Source: Candidatus Sulfurimonas marisnigri
GTDB taxonomy: Bacteria > Campylobacterota > Campylobacteria > Campylobacterales > Sulfurimonadaceae
NCBI RefSeq assembly: GCF_015265475.1
Contig: NZ_CP054493.1
Coordinates: 620,001 to 684,000 of the forward strand
Direction: 5' to 3'
Length of the DNA stretch: 64,000 nucleotides
Shown: positions 18,327-27,307 of the stretch, piece after piece
Layout: every line of letters begins with the position of its first letter
Position numbering within the stretch: position 1 is the first letter of the stretch
Made by a program: the position numbers and the translations under genes
The notes under the pieces: generated by a model
What the model was told of the DNA's origin: nothing
Seen by the model: only the letters and a program-made list of their open reading frames with translations
The model's database searches: none

Positions 18327-19075
18327 AAAAAATAATAATAGGAATGCTTAGTCTAATAATAAGTTTAGGTGCTTCAGAGATATATGCAACGTTTAACATC
18401 GAAGCAGATAAGAGTGCAAATTTGGCACTATTTTCGGGTGGTATTATAGAAAAGGTACATGTAGATATCTCGTCTGTTGTAAAAAAGGGCGACAGATTGG
18501 TAGAACTTCAAAATGACGACCTAAAAGCGGCTTTGCAGATTGCCGAAGCTTCGTTGGATAATGCAGAGGTCTCTTTAGCGTTTGCTAAAAAAGATTACGA
18601 TAGACAACTTCTTATAAAAGACCTTATCGATGAAGCAAAGTTTGACCAGTATGCTCTTGTGTATGAGAAAGCAAAAGTAGTAGCTAAACAAGCGAAGGCA
18701 AACTTGGCTTATCAGAAATCTCTTTTAGATAAAACAATACTTTACGCTCCGTTTGATGGAGTAATCTTTGAAAAAAGTGTAGAAGTTGGTGATGTGGTAA
18801 GTGGAATGATGCTTAGAACTATTTTGAAAATTCAAAGTAAAGATAAAAGAAAACTAATTTTAGAGTTTGATCAAAAGTACTGGAAATTAGTTAAAGCTGG
18901 AGATAGTGTAAAGTACACAGTTAACGGTGATGCGAAGAGCTACAAAGGGAGAATATCTAAAATATATCCACATGCAAACAGCGATAACAGAAAGATGAAA
19001 GCAGAAGTTCAGGCGAGTGGTTTCATAGTTGGTCTATTTGGCGAGGGGTATATAGTTATACCTGATACAAAGTAG
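18323..19075 (+). CDS. Efflux periplasmic adaptor (membrane fusion protein)
   Basis: 250 residues with a signal peptide (residues 1-18). A split biotinyl-lipoyl-like domain ('GGIIEKVHVDISSVVKKGD' and 'LYAPFDGVIFEKSVEVGDVV') flanks a short helical hairpin, followed by a beta-barrel domain. It is short for the family: the membrane-proximal domain seen in AcrA-type adaptors is missing or minimal. It should bridge the RND pump at 19083 and the channel at 17100. It overlaps the TolC-like gene by ATGA and precedes the pump gene by seven bases. Confidence 0.88.
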   Translation: MKKIIIGMLSLIISLGASEIYATFNIEADKSANLALFSGGIIEKVHVDISSVVKKGDRLVELQNDDLKAALQIAEASLDNAEVSLAFAKKDYDRQLLIKDLIDEAKFDQYALVYEKAKVVAKQAKANLAYQKSLLDKTILYAPFDGVIFEKSVEVGDVVSGMMLRTILKIQSKDKRKLILEFDQKYWKLVKAGDSVKYTVNGDAKSYKGRISKIYPHANSDNRKMKAEVQASGFIVGLFGEGYIVIPDTK

Positions 19076-19082
19076 TTTTTTT

Positions 19083-22000
19083 ATGTATAAATATGCAATA
19101 AACAGACCAATAACAACGCTGATGTATGTTATTTCATTGGTTATATTTGGATTGATGAGTTATAAGTCCATGCCCTCAGCACTTTTTCCAAATGTTGATT
19201 TTCCGCTTGTAACTATCAAAACAGTTTATCCTGGAGCTGAGGCCGGCACAATAGAGTCTCAGGTTACAGATAAAATCGAAGAAGCAGTTTCACGAATAGG
19301 GGGAGTTGACAGCATAACTTCTACTAGCAGTGAAGGTGTAAGTATTGTAATTGTTAAGTTTTTTCTTGAACGTGATATAAATGAAGCAACAAATGATGTT
19401 AGAGATAAAGTCTCAGCAGTAGAACTTCCAAAAGATGCTAAAACACCACTGGTAAGTAAGCTAGATATTGGTGGAGCGTCAATTATAAATATTTTTCTTA
19501 CAGCCAAAGATGAAACAATTCAAAACCTTATGTTGTTTGCAGATGAAAAAGTAAAACCAAAACTGCAAAAGATAAATGGAGTTGGAGCAGTAAATATTAT
19601 AGGTTATAAAGATAGAGAGATAAAAATATATCCTAACCCGAAATTATTAAATAAATTCAATATTACAATTGCAGAGTTAAATTCGATTATAACCGCAGAG
19701 AATGTAAAAATTGGCGGCGGCAAGCTAATTACCAAGACACAAGAGTTTATTCTTAAAACAAAAGCTGATGCTCTAAGTGTGCAAGATCTTGAAAATATTA
19801 AAATCAAAGATGATATAAAACTAAAAGATATAGCAAGAGTAGAAGACACTTTAAGCGATGCAAAAAGCTACGCTTCATTTAATGGAGTTGAGGGTGTTAT
19901 GCTAGAAGTTCAAAAGATTTCAGGAACAAATACTATCGATATAGTCAACGGCGTAAAAGCCAGCATCCCTCAATTGGAGGCTTTAGCAGGCAGTAAATAT
20001 GATGTAAAAGTCCTTAATGACACATCTCCGTTTATTATCCACTCTCTAAAAGATGTTGAGTTTGATTTGATTTATGGTGCAATTTTGGCATCGATTATCG
20101 TTTTTGTATTTTTGAGAAATATGACTATTACTTTAGTTTCTGCTTTGTCAATTCCAGCATCTATTATGGGTACTTTTGCTCTTATGGATTATATGGGTTT
20201 TGATTTGAACAAGATGACACTTATCGGACTTACCTTAGCCATAGGGATTATTATTGATGATGCTATTGTAGTTATAGAGAACATCTATAAAAAGATGGAA
20301 GCAGGAATGAGCAAACTTCAAGCAGCAATAGAGGGGACAAAAGAGATGGCGTTTACTATCTTGGCAATCTCTGCGATGCTTTTGGCTGTTTTTATCCCTG
20401 TATCTATGATGAGCGGTATAGTTGGAAAGTTTTTTGAGAGTTTTGCCATGACTGTCGGTTTTGCAATTATCATCTCCTATACCATTGCTCTAAGTTTTAT
20501 CCCAAGCTTAAGTGCCAGAGTTTTACATAAAGGTGAAAATAAATTTTATAACCTGACTGAACCGATATTTGTACTTTTAGAAAAAGCGTATGAAAAGATT
20601 TTAAAAATAGTTTTGAGATTTAAAGTAATAACTTTAATTGTTGTTTTTGCTATATTTTTTGCATCTCTGAGTCTTTTTCCTAAGATTGGTATGGATTTTA
20701 TACCAAAAGAGGATAAGTCTGAATTTGAAATAAAAATAAAAGCAGATTCCGGCATCTCACTTGAGGAGATGATTAGACAATCCAAAGAAGTAGAGAAGTT
20801 GGTACAAAATGATTCTAATGTTGTCTACACTACTCTAAGCATAGGATATACAACCGCCCAAGAGAAACATAAAGCAATAATTTATGTAAAGCTTGTAGAG
20901 AAAGACAAAAGAGAGTTAAACCAAGAAGAGGTTACACAAAACTTTAGAAAACTGTTTAAACTATCTCAGCAGAACAACACTTTGCAAAAAGATATGTTTA
21001 TAACTGCAGCAGCTATACCAAATATAAAGGGAGCAGGGGCTAGTGTACCTTACCAAATAGTTTTAAAATCTGACTCTTTTGAAGCCTTGGAAATTGCAAA
21101 GAAAAACTTAACACAACATATGGCTAGAAAAGAGGGGTTTGTAGATATTGATACAAATCTGGACGATCCTAAACCTCAAATAGATATAAATATATTAAGA
21201 CATAGTGCAAATAGGCTCGGTATTTCAGCTACTAGCATAGCTCAGGCAGTCTCCACAGCTTTTTCAAGCGACTTGGAGATTTCGTACTTTGAAGAAAACG
21301 GCAAGCAGTATAACATCACTCTAAGGTTCGACGATGAGCAAAGAGTAAGCATAGATGATATTAAAAAGATTCAACTAAGAGCTGAAAATGGAGAAATGGT
21401 TTATCTTGACGGATTGGTAACATTTTCACAAAGTAAAGCATTAGCGTCTATAAACCATTATGACAGACAGAGACAAGTTACAGTCTATTCTGACCTTTTT
21501 GGACTTGACCTTGGTGGAGCAGTTGCATATACAAGAGCAAGTATTGATAAACTTTTACCTGAGGGAGTGACATATAGGTTTACAGGATTTGCAGAAGAGA
21601 TGGAAAAAACAGGTAAAGCATTTGGCACGGCAATTGGAATGTCTGTTATTTTAATGTTTATAATTCTTGCAATTTTGTATGAGTCACTTATCCAGCCAAT
21701 TATTATTATGGTTGCACTTCCTCTGAGTATTATCGGTGTGATGCTAGCTCTTTACATCTCTGGACTACAGTTTAGTCTTTTTGTAATGATAGGGTTTATG
21801 CTACTTATGGGAATGGTCGGTAAAAATGCAGTACTTCTTGTAGATTTTGCCAACGGTGCAATAAGTAGAGGAAAAAGTGCTGATGAAGCGCTAATAGAAG
21901 CTGGAGAAAAGAGACTAAGACCAATTTTAATGACTACTATCGCTATGGTTTTTGCAATGTTGCCATTGGCAATGGGGGATGGATTAGGGAGTGAGACAAA

Positions 22001-22139
22001 AGCACCAATGGCAATATCTATTATTGGTGGACTGATTAGTTCTATGGTCTTAACTCTTTTAGTCGTACCGGTAATTTACAGGTTGATTAGTCCTCTTGAC
22101 AGGTGGTTGAGAAAGTTTTATGAGGTTAAAAAGATATAG
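19083..22139 (+). CDS. RND-family efflux pump, inner-membrane transporter
   Basis: 1018 residues, the usual length for hydrophobe/amphiphile RND exporters. Twelve membrane segments are expected, with one near the N-terminus, a group around 325-530 and the matching second-half group at 840-1010. The proton-relay helix contains 'GIIIDDAIVVIENIY', with paired Asp residues as in AcrB. Two large periplasmic porter regions lie at about 30-320 and 545-835. It uses the proton motive force to drive export through the adaptor and channel encoded upstream. Substrate is unknown. It ends against the convergent exbD-like gene with no gap. Confidence 0.93.
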   Translation: MYKYAINRPITTLMYVISLVIFGLMSYKSMPSALFPNVDFPLVTIKTVYPGAEAGTIESQVTDKIEEAVSRIGGVDSITSTSSEGVSIVIVKFFLERDINEATNDVRDKVSAVELPKDAKTPLVSKLDIGGASIINIFLTAKDETIQNLMLFADEKVKPKLQKINGVGAVNIIGYKDREIKIYPNPKLLNKFNITIAELNSIITAENVKIGGGKLITKTQEFILKTKADALSVQDLENIKIKDDIKLKDIARVEDTLSDAKSYASFNGVEGVMLEVQKISGTNTIDIVNGVKASIPQLEALAGSKYDVKVLNDTSPFIIHSLKDVEFDLIYGAILASIIVFVFLRNMTITLVSALSIPASIMGTFALMDYMGFDLNKMTLIGLTLAIGIIIDDAIVVIENIYKKMEAGMSKLQAAIEGTKEMAFTILAISAMLLAVFIPVSMMSGIVGKFFESFAMTVGFAIIISYTIALSFIPSLSARVLHKGENKFYNLTEPIFVLLEKAYEKILKIVLRFKVITLIVVFAIFFASLSLFPKIGMDFIPKEDKSEFEIKIKADSGISLEEMIRQSKEVEKLVQNDSNVVYTTLSIGYTTAQEKHKAIIYVKLVEKDKRELNQEEVTQNFRKLFKLSQQNNTLQKDMFITAAAIPNIKGAGASVPYQIVLKSDSFEALEIAKKNLTQHMARKEGFVDIDTNLDDPKPQIDINILRHSANRLGISATSIAQAVSTAFSSDLEISYFEENGKQYNITLRFDDEQRVSIDDIKKIQLRAENGEMVYLDGLVTFSQSKALASINHYDRQRQVTVYSDLFGLDLGGAVAYTRASIDKLLPEGVTYRFTGFAEEMEKTGKAFGTAIGMSVILMFIILAILYESLIQPIIIMVALPLSIIGVMLALYISGLQFSLFVMIGFMLLMGMVGKNAVLLVDFANGAISRGKSADEALIEAGEKRLRPILMTTIAMVFAMLPLAMGDGLGSETKAPMAISIIGGLISSMVLTLLVVPVIYRLISPLDRWLRKFYEVKKI

Positions 22140-22159
22140 TTACTCTTTAGTAACTATAT
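22134..22159. terminator. Perfect hairpin across two convergent stop codons
   Basis: ATATAGTTACT (22134-22144), loop CTTT, AGTAACTATAT (22149-22159): an 11-bp perfect stem. It contains the TAG stop of the RND pump and the TAA stop of the convergent ExbD-like gene. It could act as a bidirectional terminator, although no long T-run follows on either side. Confidence 0.55.
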
Positions 22160-22532
22160 AAAGTTGTTCGTGTTTTAGTCGTTTTAAAATATCCATAACG
22201 CTAACAAAGTCTTGAAATTTTGACTCTTTGTCACTTCTAAGAACTACTGTTTGCTCTTTAGAAATTTCAGATAGTTTCTTCTCAAGTGCCTCTAAATTTA
22301 CTTTTTCTTTATCAATAAAAAGCTCACCTTTAGCATTCACATAGATGGTAATCTCTTTTTTGAGTTCCTCTTTTGTACTTGCCTTCGCACTTGGCAGGTC
22401 AATAGGAATAACACCCTGTTTAATAAAAGTAGCGGTAGTTAAAACCATAACCAAAAGAACGAGCATAATGTCAATAAATGGTATAACATTTATCTCGTCA
22501 AATCTTTTTCTTTGTTTTTTATATTTTGGCAT
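22140..22532 (-). CDS. exbD: ExbD/TolR-type energy-transducing protein
   Basis: 130 residues. A short cytoplasmic N-terminus is followed by one membrane segment (about 16-38) with the essential Asp in 'FIDIMLVLLVM', and a periplasmic domain. With the ExbB-like protein it forms a proton channel that drives TonB- or Tol-type work at the outer membrane. Six bases separate it from the upstream ExbB-like gene. No TonB or receptor gene lies nearby, so the partner is encoded elsewhere, or the complex is of another kind. Confidence 0.88.
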   Translation of the reverse strand: MPKYKKQRKRFDEINVIPFIDIMLVLLVMVLTTATFIKQGVIPIDLPSAKASTKEELKKEITIYVNAKGELFIDKEKVNLEALEKKLSEISKEQTVVLRSDKESKFQDFVSVMDILKRLKHEQLYIVTKE

Positions 22533-22538
22533 GTAAGT

Positions 22539-22988
22539 TTACTTTATTTTTTTGTCTTGAGCTACATCAAAAACAGTTAATATCTTCTCAACTTTACGCA
22601 GAACAATTGTATATGCAACTATCGCAGGCATAGCAACTATAAGACCCATCGCAGTTGCTTTAAGTGCAAGAGCTAGACCTACCATGATTTTTTTTGCATC
22701 AACAGCTCCTGCATCACCCATAGTGTAAAATGTAAACATAATCCCCAAAACTGTTCCAAGAAGACCAACGTATGGAGCATTTGAACCAATGGCACTGATT
22801 ACACCAATGTTGTCAGTTAACTCCATCTCTAGTGTGTCTCTATGGTTATAATCATCTGTTCTAACACTTGAGTAAAACATCATTCTCTCTATAAATAACC
22901 AAAAAGTAACTATACTCATAAGTAGCAAAACACCCATAACTCCATAATCTATAGCACTCTCTGCATAAGCTAAAAAATTGTTATTCAC
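22539..22988 (-). CDS. exbB: ExbB/TolQ/MotA-type proton channel protein
   Basis: 149 residues with three membrane segments (about 12-32, 65-88 and 102-128) and the conserved 'APYVGLLGTVLGIM' stretch. It uses a GTG start that shares its first bases with the upstream kinase stop (TAGTG), preceded by AAGGAAG. It therefore forms one operon with ExbD downstream and the two-component pair upstream. The short form is typical of Campylobacterota. Confidence 0.88.
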   Translation of the reverse strand: MNNNFLAYAESAIDYGVMGVLLLMSIVTFWLFIERMMFYSSVRTDDYNHRDTLEMELTDNIGVISAIGSNAPYVGLLGTVLGIMFTFYTMGDAGAVDAKKIMVGLALALKATAMGLIVAMPAIVAYTIVLRKVEKILTVFDVAQDKKIK

Positions 22989-23830
22989 TAATCTTCCTTG
23001 AATTTTAATATAATTGTTGTACCGTTGTCAGGCTCTGATTTTAAATTTAATAAAACTTCATTTGAATCACAAAATCTTTTCACCATGCTCAGCCCTATCC
23101 CAAAACCTTGCATATTCTCATTGCTTTGGTAGTAGTTGTCAAATATTTGAACAAGTTCAACTTCATCCATACCGCAACCGTAGTCTTTTACATGTAAAGA
23201 ATAATCTTGTAATTCTACATCAATTTTATGAATATTCTGTGAATATTTCACACCATTGTCTATAAGATTGTCTATTACTTTAGATAAGCCTACTTTATCA
23301 CTATGTATTTGTGTTGGTTGAAGATTTAGTTTAAACTCTACATGTGGATATATAGACTTTAAAAACTCTACCCTTTGTCTGAGTAACTCATCAAGGCTAA
23401 AATTCTCTTTAGCAACATTTGAACTCTGTAGTTTTATCATATAATCTAGTTCGTTATACCTCTGCTGCAACATATCACAGGCACTCTCGATTCTTATTGC
23501 TCTTTTTAAATCCTTCTCGTCACTCAAACTTTTTTTCAACATGTGAAGGTTTGTTTTGATTGTGCTGATTGGAAGATTTAGTTCATGAAGAGTCTCTTTT
23601 GAAAGATTTTGAAGATTAGTTACATGTTGAAACAGTGGCTCAACAGAGAGTTTTGCGATAATAAAACCGCTAAAGGTGAGAAGAGTTAGCAGTACAATAA
23701 CAATTAAGAGATTGTTTTCTACATGTAGAATATTTAAAAAGTAGTACAAAATTCCCAAAAAAGTAGCTGTTGTAACGAAGTAGTATATAAAAATATGTAT
23801 TTTAAGATTACGAAACAAGTTTGTATCCAA
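22988..23830 (-). CDS. Sensor histidine kinase, two membrane segments
   Basis: 280 residues. Two closely spaced membrane segments (about 12-32 and 38-60) leave almost no periplasmic loop. HisKA follows with the H-box 'ETLHELNLPI', then a HATPase with N-box 'VIDNLIDNGVKY', G1 'KDYGCGM' and G2 'GFGIGLSMV'. The start at 23830 is a TTG that overlaps the regulator gene by 23 bases and has no clear ribosome-binding site; a start a few codons later is possible. It is the cognate kinase of the OmpR-type regulator encoded just upstream, and it is coupled to exbB downstream. Confidence 0.88.
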   Translation of the reverse strand: MDTNLFRNLKIHIFIYYFVTTATFLGILYYFLNILHVENNLLIVIVLLTLLTFSGFIIAKLSVEPLFQHVTNLQNLSKETLHELNLPISTIKTNLHMLKKSLSDEKDLKRAIRIESACDMLQQRYNELDYMIKLQSSNVAKENFSLDELLRQRVEFLKSIYPHVEFKLNLQPTQIHSDKVGLSKVIDNLIDNGVKYSQNIHKIDVELQDYSLHVKDYGCGMDEVELVQIFDNYYQSNENMQGFGIGLSMVKRFCDSNEVLLNLKSEPDNGTTIILKFKED

Positions 23831-24464
23831 TACCGCGAATGTTTTCTATTGTTATTTGTGGGATTAACTGCTTTAAACGGGTTATGTAAACTCTTACAGC
23901 ACCCTCACTTCCGCCTTCAGAGCTACTCCAAAGTTCATCTAAAATCAACTCTTTCGGCACATTCTTATTTACATGCTGCATAAGTAATACAAGAAGTTCA
24001 TACTCTTTTTTTGAGAGGTCTAATTCGCTCTTGTCATACAAGATACATTTGTGAATTTCATCATGGCATAGTAAATCTATGCACTCTTTTTTATAAGGTT
24101 TTACTCTTTTTAAAAGTGCATTAATTCGAAAAAACAGCTCATCTGTGTCAAAAGGCTTAGTTATAAAGTCATCTGCACCACTTAAAAAACTTTTTTTAAG
24201 AACTTCTTTGTCTTTATGTGATGTTAAAAAGATGGTTGGAGTATTGTCATTTACCTCTCTTAGCTCTTTTAGTAGAGTTATCCCATCAATGAGCGGAACA
24301 TTGATGTCGAGCAGATATAGGTCAAATTTATGTGAAAATGTATACTCCAGAGCACTTTGCCCATTTGGAGCGTAAGTGACTTGCATGCCACTATCTTCTA
24401 GCAGGTCTGTTAGAGTCTCTCCAAAAAGGAGATCATCCTCTAATAGTAAAACTTTAGTCGACAC
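23808..24464 (-). CDS. OmpR-family response regulator
   Basis: 218 residues from the GTG at 24464, which begins '[11 protein letters not shown]', the standard receiver start. Longer starts would run back through the end of pyrC in another frame. The receiver has its Asp in '[10 protein letters not shown]' and Lys in 'FITKPFD'; the C-terminus is a winged helix ('[14 protein letters not shown]', 'IRGIGYKLV'). It pairs with the kinase at 22988-23830, and exbB/exbD in the same operon are possible but unproven targets. The start lies inside the last codons of pyrC, so the pair is probably cotranscribed with it. Confidence 0.9.
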   Translation of the reverse strand: MSTKVLLLEDDLLFGETLTDLLEDSGMQVTYAPNGQSALEYTFSHKFDLYLLDINVPLIDGITLLKELREVNDNTPTIFLTSHKDKEVLKKSFLSGADDFITKPFDTDELFFRINALLKRVKPYKKECIDLLCHDEIHKCILYDKSELDLSKKEYELLVLLMQHVNKNVPKELILDELWSSSEGGSEGAVRVYITRLKQLIPQITIENIRGIGYKLVS

Positions 24465-25461
24465 TCGCAATTGCCCAGTTAATAGCTTCTCCCGCATACA
24501 TTGGTACAACAGAAGAATAGTGTTCAGGAACAACAAATGGGCGTTTTTCTAAAGTAATCTCTTTAAATTCAGGACAGATTCCATATATTCTTTGTGCATT
24601 ATCACTTACAAAATCTTGAAGGTTATCTAGTTTGTCATACTGCTCAAAAATTTCACATAGAAGCTGAAGTGCGATTGGTGCTGTAAAAACGCCAGCTGCA
24701 CATCCGCACGACTCTTTTTTATGTTGAGGATGAGGTGCTGAGTCTGAGCCAAACATAACTTTAGGGTGAGCACTAAGCGCAACACTCAAAAGTGCGTCCA
24801 AATCTTCGGGTCTTTTTGCTATTGGTTTGCAAAAAAGATGTGGCATCATCATCCCGCCAATAACATCATCAAGAGTTAATAGGAGGTGATGAACTGTTAT
24901 TGTTGCATAAAGGTTTTCATATTTGTCTAGCATCTCAACAGCATCTTTTGTTGTTATATGCTCCATAATAATTTTTAATTTTGGAAAGTTTTTAGCTAAA
25001 AGCTCATAAATACTCATAAACTCAGCTTCTCTGTCCATAACAAAACCATCAGTCTCACCGTGAACACAAAGAGGAATCTCTAAATCACTCATAGCCTCTA
25101 GGGTCTCACGCATCTCTTCAATGTCAAAAGACGATACACCGCCTTCAGAGTTGGTAGTAATTCCAGCAGGGTAGAGTTTTATAGCAGTGATTTCATCAGC
25201 AACACTTTGAAGAAACGCTTTGTCATAGTTTCTGTAAAAGAGAGTCATATATGGCTCAAAAAAGTCGTTTGGAACTGCGGCCATAATACGTGCTCTATAA
25301 GCCTTTACATCTTCTAGAGTGTTTACAGGCGGAACTAGATTTGGCATAATGATACCACCGCTGAAACTGTATGCGGTAAGTGGAGCAACATTTTCAAGCA
25401 TTACCCCATCACGAAGATGGAGATGCATATCAAGTGGCATTAAAATAGTATGGGTTTTCAT
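24454..25461 (-). CDS. pyrC: Dihydroorotase PyrC
   Basis: 335 residues, type II dihydroorotase, which closes carbamoyl-aspartate to dihydroorotate in pyrimidine synthesis. Metal ligands His13 and His15 are in '[11 protein letters not shown]', the lysine that becomes carbamylated is in 'AIKLYPAG', and 'MEHITTKDA' and 'GSDSAPHP' supply further ligands and the catalytic Asp. The ribosome-binding site AAGGA precedes the ATG, and a TATAAT -10 (minus strand, 25499-25504) lies 38 bp upstream. The last bases overlap the start of the response-regulator gene. Confidence 0.95.
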   Translation of the reverse strand: MKTHTILMPLDMHLHLRDGVMLENVAPLTAYSFSGGIIMPNLVPPVNTLEDVKAYRARIMAAVPNDFFEPYMTLFYRNYDKAFLQSVADEITAIKLYPAGITTNSEGGVSSFDIEEMRETLEAMSDLEIPLCVHGETDGFVMDREAEFMSIYELLAKNFPKLKIIMEHITTKDAVEMLDKYENLYATITVHHLLLTLDDVIGGMMMPHLFCKPIAKRPEDLDALLSVALSAHPKVMFGSDSAPHPQHKKESCGCAAGVFTAPIALQLLCEIFEQYDKLDNLQDFVSDNAQRIYGICPEFKEITLEKRPFVVPEHYSSVVPMYAGEAINWAIASVD

Positions 25462-25498
25462 GATTGGTCCTTAAAAAGTGTTAGTTTTTTATGACTTC

Positions 25499-25504
25499 AT
25501 TATA
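25499..25504 (-). promoter_or_regulatory. -10 element for pyrC
   Basis: The minus strand reads TTTTGATATAATG, with TATAAT at 25504-25499 preceded by an extended -10 TG two bases upstream. Its distance to the pyrC ATG (about 38 bp) fits a short leader. Confidence 0.5.
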
Positions 25505-25536
25505 TCAAAATAAGATTAAAAGCTATTTTAAGATAG

Positions 25537-25878
25537 TTAAAAAGTAATAACCTTTGTGTTATCACTTTTTAGTGCATGAGTTAGCATTTCACCAGTATGA
25601 ATAAGTTCTATACCAAGCTCTTTTAATTGCTCAGACACTCCATAGTCATCTGTACACGCAACACAGGCATTGAACTTTACTCCGCTTTGTTTAACTAGGC
25701 TGAGCTGCTCTTGAAGCTCTTTATCTTCTGCTAAAAGTTTAGCAGATGGTCCCCAAATCATAATGGTAGCCTCATCCCAATAACCGCGAGGAAGCATAAC
25801 AGAACCATAAAGTAAGACAAGTTTTTTTGCTACTTCTTTTTCGCCACTCGACCAGACAATTAGTAGTTTGTCAATCAT
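25537..25878 (-). CDS. DsrE-like protein
   Basis: 113 residues with the alpha/beta fold pattern of DsrE/DsrF-like proteins: 'LLIVWSSGEKEVAKKLVLLY' at the start, 'ATIMIWGPSAKLL', and two cysteines in 'FNACVACTDDYGV' where family members keep a sulfur-relay cysteine. Such proteins are linked to sulfur trafficking or serve as small peroxiredoxin-like proteins. Function here is uncertain. It overlaps the upstream phosphohexomutase gene by ATGA (25875-25878), so it is cotranscribed with it. Confidence 0.75.
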   Translation of the reverse strand: MIDKLLIVWSSGEKEVAKKLVLLYGSVMLPRGYWDEATIMIWGPSAKLLAEDKELQEQLSLVKQSGVKFNACVACTDDYGVSEQLKELGIELIHTGEMLTHALKSDNTKVITF

Positions 25879-27233
25879 AAAGATTCTTTCGCTTTTAGAA
25901 TTAAATTATTTATAGCTTTTTCATAAAGTTTCGCTTCTTCTTTAGAAGTTGATTCAAAACGTGTTACTAAAACAGGTGTAGTGTTGCTAGCTCGAACCAA
26001 TCCCCATCCGTTTTTAAAGTTTATGCGAACACCGTCTATATCAATAATATTTTTGATTTTTGGAAAATCTTCTGCTGGGTTTTTCAGTAACTCTTTTACT
26101 CTATCTATAATTTTAAACTTCTCTTTTTCAGTTGTCTCTACTTTTATCTCCTCGGTTGAGAAAACCTGTGGGAGTTTTGCAAGTTCCACGTCCAAGTCTA
26201 TACCATCGTGAATTAGCTCTAGCATTCTGAGAGTTGCGTAAATTGCGTCATCATAACCAAAGTAGCGGTTTTTGAAAAAGATATGTCCGCTAACTTCACA
26301 TGCCAAGTCCGCATTTGTCTCTCGCATCTTTACTTTTAGGTTTGAGTGCCCAGTTTTGTACATAATGGCTGTAGCACCGCGACGCTCTAGTTCATCATAC
26401 ATAACTTGTGAACATTTTACTTCGCCAATTACTGTTGGCTTCTCCATCTTCATCGAATATAAAAGAGCCATCATATCGCCCTTTATATTGTTCTTATGGG
26501 TTAAGACTGCGATTCTGTCAGCATCGCCATCATAAGCAAAAGCTATATCACCTTCCTCAGCAAGTAGTTTTTTAACATCTTGTAGGTTATGTTCATCAGA
26601 GGGGTCAGGGTGGTGATTTGGAAAAGTCCCATCAGGCTCAATATATAAACCTTTGGTTTTAAGCTCTAACCTAGAGAAAATATCTTCAGTAACAACTCCT
26701 GCAACACCATTTCCGCAGTCATAAACAATTTTTGTATCCATACCTTTTAGGTGAGCAAATTCGTTTACCAAAAAGTCAACGTATCTAGTCACTGCATCTA
26801 TCTCAGTTACATCGCGTGAAACTACATGTGGGAACTCCATTGCATCACACTCACGTCCAAGAGCATAAATGTCTTCACCAAAAAAGGGTGCTTTGTCTAC
26901 AGTGATTTTAAAACCGTTGTATTCACTTGGATTATGAGAACCTGTAATCATAACAGAAGCTGATGGTGTAATACCGTTCCATTCTTGATAGTTTGTAAAA
27001 TAGTTTACAGGAGTAGGAACAAGACCCATCCCTAATACTTTTTTACCACCCGCATTAAGACCGGCAACAAGATACTCAAATAGGATAGGGGAGTGGCTTC
27101 TGGCATCATAGCCGACAGCTACATAATCGCCATCGATTTTTGAAGCCAACGCGTAACCAATGCGGGTAACACTCTGCTCATTTAACTCTTTTTCGTAGAT
27201 ACCTCTGATGTCATATTCTCTATAAATGCTCAT
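25875..27233 (-). CDS. Phosphomannomutase/phosphoglucomutase
   Basis: 452 residues, alpha-D-phosphohexomutase family (ManB/AlgC type). The phospho-serine loop is 'VMITGSHNPSEYNGFK', the metal site is 'YDGDADRI', the sugar-binding loop is 'CEVSGHIFF' and the phosphate-binding loop is 'GLVRASNTTPVLVTRFE'. It interconverts hexose 1- and 6-phosphates for cell-surface polysaccharide precursors. No other sugar-nucleotide gene is adjacent. Start with 'MSIYREYDIRGIYE' is standard for the family. Confidence 0.93.
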   Translation of the reverse strand: MSIYREYDIRGIYEKELNEQSVTRIGYALASKIDGDYVAVGYDARSHSPILFEYLVAGLNAGGKKVLGMGLVPTPVNYFTNYQEWNGITPSASVMITGSHNPSEYNGFKITVDKAPFFGEDIYALGRECDAMEFPHVVSRDVTEIDAVTRYVDFLVNEFAHLKGMDTKIVYDCGNGVAGVVTEDIFSRLELKTKGLYIEPDGTFPNHHPDPSDEHNLQDVKKLLAEEGDIAFAYDGDADRIAVLTHKNNIKGDMMALLYSMKMEKPTVIGEVKCSQVMYDELERRGATAIMYKTGHSNLKVKMRETNADLACEVSGHIFFKNRYFGYDDAIYATLRMLELIHDGIDLDVELAKLPQVFSTEEIKVETTEKEKFKIIDRVKELLKNPAEDFPKIKNIIDIDGVRINFKNGWGLVRASNTTPVLVTRFESTSKEEAKLYEKAINNLILKAKESL

Positions 27234-27307
27234 GTTTTATTGCCTTAGTATAATTATTTCGTTATTTTACTATAAATCATTTATGATAAATTGCTATTAA
27301 CAACATC

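Noticed and set aside
24465-24536. Longer start of the OmpR-type regulator
   Set aside because: The extra residues are pyrC codons read in another frame; receivers of this family start at the 'TKVLLLEDD' position.
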